Origin: SZUA-430 sp964483585
GTDB taxonomy: Bacteria > Pseudomonadota > Alphaproteobacteria > Micropepsales > Micropepsaceae
Assembly: GCA_964483585.1 (NCBI GenBank)
Contig: CAZABH010000002.1
Location: forward strand, 62,001-126,000
Length of the DNA stretch: 64,000 nucleotides
Reading direction: 5' to 3'
In this document: piece by piece, positions 59,449 through 64,000 of the stretch
How the letters are laid out: every line of letters begins with the position of its first letter
How positions within the stretch are numbered: the stretch's first letter is position 1
Position numbers and translations under genes: made by a program
Notes under the pieces: model-generated
Database searches by the model: none
What the model was told of the DNA's origin: nothing
Seen by the model: the letters and a program-made list of their open reading frames with translations, nothing else

Positions 59449-59892
59449 TCAGTTAACCGCTTCGGTCGTGAATTCTTCTACAGGATTGAGATGCACGCGC
59501 TTCGTCAATTTCCCGAAGGCAAAGAAATTGAAGGTCATTGACCGGTCCTCCGGTGCATAAACAAAAAGCGGTGCCGTGCCGTTCTTGCGTGTCAATATGT
59601 TGCTGTTGAACCTTACCTCGCCTCGGGTTGCGGTTTCCCACTGGACCGGAAGCGCGCGTTTCATGGTTTTCGCGGTCTGCTCGCGTTCTGCCAGTGACGC
59701 TTCGCTGACGTCTACGGATAACGCTGTCGCGCGAATAATGTTTCCAGGCTCAACCTGAAGGCGAACTGCCAGGATCCAGTCGTTGGACGCCAAGTGGCCT
59801 TCCCAACGGCCAACAGGCGCTTCTTCGCTGCTGCAGCCTGCAAGCAGCCAGATCAGCAGCCCCATAAGGGCAATGTTGCCAAGCGTTGTCAT
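59449..59892 (-). CDS. Small lipoprotein of unknown function
   Basis: A 147-residue protein whose N-terminus ends in a lipobox with cysteine 20 (LIWLLAGC). The mature part is beta-rich (RWEGHLASNDWILAVRLQVE, TFNFFAFGKLTKRVHLNP) and resembles a small lipocalin- or barrel-like domain. No family recognised. The 59893-60066 gap separates it from the divergent aminotransferase gene. Confidence 0.65.
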   Translation of the reverse strand: MTTLGNIALMGLLIWLLAGCSSEEAPVGRWEGHLASNDWILAVRLQVEPGNIIRATALSVDVSEASLAEREQTAKTMKRALPVQWETATRGEVRFNSNILTRKNGTAPLFVYAPEDRSMTFNFFAFGKLTKRVHLNPVEEFTTEAVN

Positions 59893-60066
59893 GTCGTCGC
59901 CCGCCTCTGGACCCGACTGGTCACGAGCGTGCGACAGGATATACTAATGGCTGGTTAATGCGGCTTAATCTTGTGCCGGGCAATAGGGAAGGCTCAGCGC
60001 TTGTGTCACTTGTCGCTTGACCCCACTGTGCCTGCCATTGCTTTGCTTTCGGTAGGAGATTGTCTC

Positions 60067-61293
60067 TTGAGTTTCAATCGTGCGCTGCCGGCGGGTTTCC
60101 TGTCTGCCGCGCTTGGCCGGATCAAGCCGTCGCCGACCATCGCAGTTTCCCAGAAGGCGAGAGACCTTCTGGCACAGGGCCGCGATGTCATTGGCCTTGC
60201 TGCCGGGGAGCCCGATTTCCCGACACCTGACAATATCAAGCAGGCGGGGGTGCGCGCCATCGAGCGGAACGACACCCGTTATACCGCGGTTGAGGGCATC
60301 GCCGAGCTGCGACAGGCCATCGCCGATAAATTTCGCCGCGAGAACGGACTGGACTACGTGCCGTCACAGACCTTGGTCTCGCCCGGTGGGAAGGCGATCA
60401 TTTTCAATGCCTTCATGGCGACGCTCAACCCCGGCGATGAGGTCATCATTCCTGCGCCGTATTGGGTCAGCTATCCGGACATCGTTCAGCTTTGCGGCGC
60501 CACGCCTGTCATCGTGCCTACCCTTGCTTCCGATGGCTTTAGATTGACGCCAGCGCAGCTTGCTCGTGCGATCACGCCGCGTACCAAGTGGTTGATGCTG
60601 AACTCGCCGTCCAATCCGACAGGCTCTGCCTATACGTTGGATCAGTTGCGGAGCCTTGCGCAGGTGCTGCTTGAGCACTCGCATGTCTGGACCCTGACCG
60701 ACGACATGTACGAGCATATCCTGTTCGACGGATTTTCCTTCACAACGATTGCGCAGGCAGAGCCGCGGTTGCTGGTGCGAACGTTGACGATGAACGGATG
60801 TTCGAAGGCGTACTCGATGACGGGGTGGCGGATTGGCTATTGTGCAGGGCCTGAGCCGCTGATCAGGGCCATGGCTGCCATCCAGTCGCAATCGACGACA
60901 ATGGCGACCTCGATCAGCCAGTGGGCAGCGGTGGAGGCCCTGAGTGGCCCGCAGGACTTCATCCCTGTTCGAGCCGCCCGGTTCAGCCATCGGCGGGACC
61001 TTGTGGTGTCCATGCTGAACCAGTCCAGCGGACTGAGCTGTCCACGGCCCGAGGGCGCGTTCTATGTCTATCCGTCTTGTGCTGGAACCATCGGGACGGT
61101 GGCGCCCTCCGGTCGTCGTATCGAGACGGACGAGGATTTTGCGACAGAGCTTCTCGAGGCTGAGGGCGTTGCAGTGGTGCACGGTGCCGCCTTCGGGTTA
61201 TCGCCGCATTTTCGAATTTCCTACGCGACCTCGGAGGAGACACTCACCCGCGCCTGCGCCCGGATCCAGCGTTTCTGCGCCAGTCTTTCTTGA
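60067..61293 (+). CDS. Aspartate/aromatic aminotransferase (class I PLP)
   Basis: A 408-residue fold-type I PLP aminotransferase of the aspartate-aminotransferase Ib group. Key blocks are GLAAGEPDFPTPDNIK, VSPGGKAIIFNAF, SPSNPTGSAYT, and the Schiff-base lysine in NGCSKAYSMTGWRIGY, with a C-terminal arginine in HFRISYATSEE. No suitable ATG exists. The TTG at 60067 has TAGGAG eight bases upstream and gives the usual length, so I use it although the frame opens at 59971. Aspartate to oxaloacetate transamination is the likely reaction. The three msr genes follow. Confidence 0.9.
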   Translation: MSFNRALPAGFLSAALGRIKPSPTIAVSQKARDLLAQGRDVIGLAAGEPDFPTPDNIKQAGVRAIERNDTRYTAVEGIAELRQAIADKFRRENGLDYVPSQTLVSPGGKAIIFNAFMATLNPGDEVIIPAPYWVSYPDIVQLCGATPVIVPTLASDGFRLTPAQLARAITPRTKWLMLNSPSNPTGSAYTLDQLRSLAQVLLEHSHVWTLTDDMYEHILFDGFSFTTIAQAEPRLLVRTLTMNGCSKAYSMTGWRIGYCAGPEPLIRAMAAIQSQSTTMATSISQWAAVEALSGPQDFIPVRAARFSHRRDLVVSMLNQSSGLSCPRPEGAFYVYPSCAGTIGTVAPSGRRIETDEDFATELLEAEGVAVVHGAAFGLSPHFRISYATSEETLTRACARIQRFCASLS

Positions 61294-61363
61294 TCAAGAT
61301 GCAGGTGCAGGTCCAAAGTCTGTTTTCGTCCGTTCAACCTGGTATAATCTCCGGAGGCATGAC

Positions 61364-61852
61364 ATGAACGAGCGCCGCCTTCTGCTGCAGGCCCTGATGG
61401 CGACCGGTGCAGTTCTGGCAACCGGCTTGCCCGCGAGAGCCAGTGCGGCGCGGGGGGCTTTCGAGGTCACGAAAAGCGAGGCTGAATGGCGCCGTGTGCT
61501 GACGCCCCAGCAATTCTATGTCCTGCGTCAGCATGGGACCGAGTATGCGGGTTCGAGCCCTCTTGACCGCGAAAAGCGCAAGGGCGTCTTCCACTGTGCA
61601 GGCTGTGACCTGCCGCTGTTCTCATCGGATACGAAATATGACAGCGGGACGGGCTGGCCCAGTTTCTGGCAGCCGCTTCCAAACGCCATTGGTACTTCGA
61701 TTGACCGATCCTTTTTCAGTGTACGCACAGAAGTGCACTGTCGGCGGTGTGGCGGACACCTCGGGCATGTATTCAATGATGGGCCGCGACCCACTGGCTT
61801 GCGCTATTGCATGAATGGCGTTGCCATGACTTTCAAACCTGCCACGGCGTGA
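61364..61852 (+). CDS. msrB: Exported peptide-methionine (R)-S-oxide reductase MsrB
   Basis: A 162-residue MsrB that reduces R-methionine sulfoxide in proteins. Zinc cysteines 78, 81, 126 and 129 lie in HCAGC and HCRRCGGH. The catalytic cysteine is C149 in RYCMN. The N-terminus has paired arginines and a hydrophobic stretch to AASA (ERRLLLQALMATGAVLATGL), which reads as a signal peptide and may be Tat-type, so the enzyme is probably periplasmic. The ATG at 61364 has a strong CCGGAGG upstream. The frame from 61064 lies inside the aminotransferase. Confidence 0.93.
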   Translation: MNERRLLLQALMATGAVLATGLPARASAARGAFEVTKSEAEWRRVLTPQQFYVLRQHGTEYAGSSPLDREKRKGVFHCAGCDLPLFSSDTKYDSGTGWPSFWQPLPNAIGTSIDRSFFSVRTEVHCRRCGGHLGHVFNDGPRPTGLRYCMNGVAMTFKPATA

Positions 61853-61862
61853 GCATACTGAC

Positions 61863-62522
61863 ATGGCGAGAGTTTTCTTGTTTGTGAATGTGCTGTTTGC
61901 GGGGCTGCTTGCTGCGCTGGTGATGCCATCTCTCTGGGGTAATGCCAGCGGCGGAGCTGTAGGTGTTACTGCGCCGCCGGGTTCGGAGGTGGCGATCTTT
62001 GCCGGTGGCTGTTTCTGGTGCGTCGAGGCAGACTTCGACAAGGTGCCAGGCGTCCTGTCCACCACGTCAGGATATATCGGCGGGCATGTCGCGAACCCGA
62101 CATACAAGCAGGTGACAAGCGGGACAACCGGGCATACGGAGGCCGTCCGGATTGTCTATGATCCAGGCAGGGTCAGTTATGACCGATTGCTGTTCGTCTT
62201 CTGGCGCACGATCGATCCCGTGACGAAGGATGCGCAGTTTTGCGACTATGGTTCCCAGTACCGAACGGGGATCTTTGCAACAAGTGATGCGCAGCTACAG
62301 AGGGCTCTGGCTTCGAAGGTTGCTCTTGAGCAGTCCGGTCGGTTGAAGCGTCCGATTGTAACTGAAGTTCTGCGGGCGGGAACCTTCTATCCCGCCGAGG
62401 ACTATCATCAGGACTATTACAAGAAGGATCCGCTGCGCTACAATCTGTACCGTTTCAACTGCGGTCGCGATGCGCGGCTCGATGCATTGTGGGGCGCGGA
62501 GGCTGGCGGCGGAACGCGCTGA
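61863..62522 (+). CDS. msrA: Exported peptide-methionine (S)-S-oxide reductase MsrA
   Basis: A 219-residue MsrA that reduces S-methionine sulfoxide in proteins. The catalytic GCFWC is at 49-53, followed by GVLSTTSGYIGGHVANPTYK and EAVRIVYDPGRVSY, all conserved. The N-terminus (VFLFVNVLFAGLLAALVMP) is a signal or anchor, so like MsrB it is probably in the envelope. It starts ten bases after msrB, giving a two-enzyme repair pair for both sulfoxide isomers. Confidence 0.94.
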   Translation: MARVFLFVNVLFAGLLAALVMPSLWGNASGGAVGVTAPPGSEVAIFAGGCFWCVEADFDKVPGVLSTTSGYIGGHVANPTYKQVTSGTTGHTEAVRIVYDPGRVSYDRLLFVFWRTIDPVTKDAQFCDYGSQYRTGIFATSDAQLQRALASKVALEQSGRLKRPIVTEVLRAGTFYPAEDYHQDYYKKDPLRYNLYRFNCGRDARLDALWGAEAGGGTR

Positions 62523-62545
62523 GCGTCGGCTTCCGGGAGATACGA

Positions 62546-63040
62546 ATGTTTGTTGTCGAGAGCTTCTCCGGAACGAAGGAGGAGATGTACGAGGAGCTGC
62601 TGAGGCAGGCGCGCGGGCTTCTCGAGGGTGAGCGGGATCTTGTCGCCAATACGGCGAATCTCTCGGCCCTTATCTGGCAAATCGTGCCTGACCTGAACTG
62701 GGCGGGCTTCTATTTCATGCGTGGCGGAGAGCTTGTGCTGGGGCCTTTCCAGGGGAAACCCGCCTGCGTTCGGATTGCTGTTGGCAAAGGTGTCTGTGGC
62801 ACTGCCGTCGCGTCCCGTTCGACCATGCTCGTCGAAGATGTTCATGCGTTCCCTGGTCACATCGCCTGCGATGCGGCATCGAACTCGGAGTTGGTTGTGC
62901 CACTCATCATGAGCGGGCAGGTGGTTGGCGTCCTTGATCTTGATAGCCCGCAGCCTGGTCGCTTCGATGGTGTCGACCAACACGGTGTCGAGCAGCTTGT
63001 CGCTTTCCTGATGACGGCGACAGATTTCCCGTCTTTGTGA
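62546..63040 (+). CDS. msrC: Free methionine-(R)-sulfoxide reductase (GAF type)
   Basis: A 164-residue GAF-domain fRMsr that reduces free methionine-R-sulfoxide. The cysteines used in catalysis are present as C74 (KPACVRI), C84 (KGVCGTA) and C108 (HIACDAASNSE). It has no signal peptide, so it should act in the cytoplasm. The ATG at 62546 has GGGAG seven bases upstream. The earlier frame from 62489 runs into msrA. It completes a cluster of all three reductases, and a terminator follows. Confidence 0.92.
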   Translation: MFVVESFSGTKEEMYEELLRQARGLLEGERDLVANTANLSALIWQIVPDLNWAGFYFMRGGELVLGPFQGKPACVRIAVGKGVCGTAVASRSTMLVEDVHAFPGHIACDAASNSELVVPLIMSGQVVGVLDLDSPQPGRFDGVDQHGVEQLVAFLMTATDFPSL

Positions 63041-63075
63041 TCCCGAATTGTGGATGTGATCCCGGGGACGAGGTC

Positions 63076-63109
63076 GGCCGGACCGACGGGGTGGATCGGT
63101 CCGGCCTTT
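63076..63109 (+). terminator. Rho-independent terminator after the msr cluster
   Basis: A perfect 11-base-pair stem (GGCCGGACCGA at 63076-63086, TCGGTCCGGCC at 63096-63106) with a nine-base loop is followed by TTTC. The T-run is short, but the stem is very strong. It should end the msr transcript. Confidence 0.75.
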
Positions 63110-63272
63110 CACGCCTCATTCGTCAGGATATAGGGGGTACCCTGACGATTTCCTGGAAGGGAGTTCCAGTGCCGGAGCTTGGCTGCTACTGGAGGGGGAG
63201 AGTGCTGCTCCGGCTTCATTGACATGGTGATGCATCCGCCGATTGCCAAGAGCCCTCAAAAATCTTTTCCGG

Positions 63273-64000
63273 CTAGAATTGCCATTCCCGGGCTTGTGAA
63301 ACCATGAAATCCCGGAAGGCTGCGACGCGCTTCGAGCCGCGCATGGTTTCCGGATAGCACAGGTAGACCTCGTATTTCGGCCCTTGGGTTTCCTCGAGAA
63401 TGCGAACCAGTCCCGTGTTGCCATGTGCCATGTAGTCGGGCAGGGCGCCAATGCCGATCCCGCTTTCGATGGCCTTGCTCATGGCTATGATGTTGTTCAC
63501 GTACAACGTCGCATCGCGCGGATCGCCGGGTTTGCGACCTACCGCGGATAACCAATTGATCTGTGCGATCTCAGGGGGTGCGTCGCCGTAGATGATGATG
63601 TCGTGATCGTCGATGGCGCTGATGTCGGCGGGCTTGCCCTTGCGCGACAGATATTCCTGGCTGCCATAGACATGGTAGCCCACATCGAACAGCTTGCGCT
63701 GGATCAGGTCGCCCTGCACGGGCTGGCGCATGCGCAGCGCGATGTCGGCTTCGCGGTGGCTGAGGTCCAGCTCGCCATCGTGAAGCAGGAGATGCACCTT
63801 GATATCTGGATAGGCTTCAGAGAACAGGCGCAGACGTGGTGTGAGCCAGTAGGTGCCAATGCCAACGGTGGCTGTTATGCGCAGTTCGCCACGTGCTGTC
63901 TCGCGACTGTTCAGCAGGTCTTCTTCAACGGCGCTCAGTTCCTCGAATATGCGGGTCGTCGTCCGAAAGAGGCGCTCGCCCTGTTCGGTCCTTACGAGGC
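63273..64000 (-). CDS. LysR family transcriptional regulator (3' part)
   Basis: The minus-strand frame from the stop at 63273 stays open to the window edge, so the start and the DNA-binding helix-turn-helix lie outside. The visible 241 residues include LVRTEQGERLFRTTTRIFEE and ELRITATVGIGTYWLTPRLR, which link the DNA-binding domain to the co-inducer domain. They continue with VHLLLHDGELDLSHREADIALRM, the standard LysR effector domain. A start codon inside the frame at 63797 is not the real start. Its target genes are unknown, and it is convergent with msrC. Confidence 0.9.
   Translation of the reverse strand, partial: LVRTEQGERLFRTTTRIFEELSAVEEDLLNSRETARGELRITATVGIGTYWLTPRLRLFSEAYPDIKVHLLLHDGELDLSHREADIALRMRQPVQGDLIQRKLFDVGYHVYGSQEYLSRKGKPADISAIDDHDIIIYGDAPPEIAQINWLSAVGRKPGDPRDATLYVNNIIAMSKAIESGIGIGALPDYMAHGNTGLVRILEETQGPKYEVYLCYPETMRGSKRVAAFRDFMVSQAREWQF

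Noticed and set aside
61343..61348. TATAAT box just before msrB
   Set aside because: Transcription from it would start within or after the CCGGAGG ribosome site, and there is no matching -35 box at a normal distance.
1..64000. CRISPR arrays, tRNA or rRNA genes, insertion sequences, prophage or integrase genes
   Set aside because: None was seen: no evenly spaced direct repeats, no cloverleaf-like stretch in the gaps I read, and no transposase or integrase motif in any frame.

Overview
The window is a GC-rich bacterial chromosome segment that reads as an alphaproteobacterium, most likely Rhodospirillales-like. The evidence is petABC with a separate cytochrome c1, the trmL-hemF pair divergent from petA, the moxR / DUF58 / DUF4159 operon divergent from DUF1285-NUDIX-cca, and the chains lgt-midA-pgeF, pgsA-moaD-moaE and marR-response regulator-histidine kinase. 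These match alphaproteobacterial gene orders I know, but no database search was possible. I see no phage, transposon, CRISPR array, rRNA or tRNA. The segment looks like a packed core chromosome with many 4-base ATGA start/stop overlaps.

Layout. 1-3087: motA, an NTF2-like protein, a methyltransferase and a short flagellin-related protein. 3194-6996: NUDIX hydrolase, iron-containing alcohol dehydrogenase, MFE-2-type SDR, DUF1003 protein, GNAT acetyltransferase. 6964-13827 (minus): MoxR ATPase, DUF58 protein and two large membrane-anchored VWA-type proteins. 14016-17360 (plus): DUF1285, CoA-pyrophosphatase-type NUDIX, CCA-adding enzyme, PP2C phosphatase. 17357-19349 (minus): periplasmic unknown, hemF, trmL. 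19578-30125 (plus): petABC, then mtnP-apt-mtnA-class II aldolase, a FolM-like SDR, folB, uvrC, pgsA, moaD, moaE. 30136-35643: ilvE, MarR/OmpR/EnvZ-type regulators, tetR-proC-ybjN. 36122-43445 (plus): lgt, midA, pgeF, a lipoprotein, prs, rplY, pth, ychF. 43555-50151: TPR protein, DoxX, small unknowns, two outer-membrane barrels and a Cys-cluster protein. 50322-57226: a methyltransferase/pyruvyltransferase-like fusion facing a TPR glycosyltransferase, then uvrB and two membrane proteins. 57481-64000: SRPBCC/GyrI-like protein, three small lipoproteins, an aspartate aminotransferase, the msrB-msrA-msrC trio and a partial LysR regulator.

How genes fit together. MtnP, Apt, MtnA and the class II aldolase form a coherent route that recycles the adenine and ribose parts of methylthioadenosine, possibly the DHAP shunt rather than classical methionine salvage. 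The three Msr enzymes repair protein-bound S- and R-methionine sulfoxide outside the cytoplasm and free methionine-R-sulfoxide inside. Nothing here is clearly a new system. The items most worth a second look are the flagellin-related mini-protein, the methyltransferase/pyruvyltransferase fusion opposite a TPR glycosyltransferase, the methylthioadenosine cluster, and the four-gene MoxR/VWA operon.
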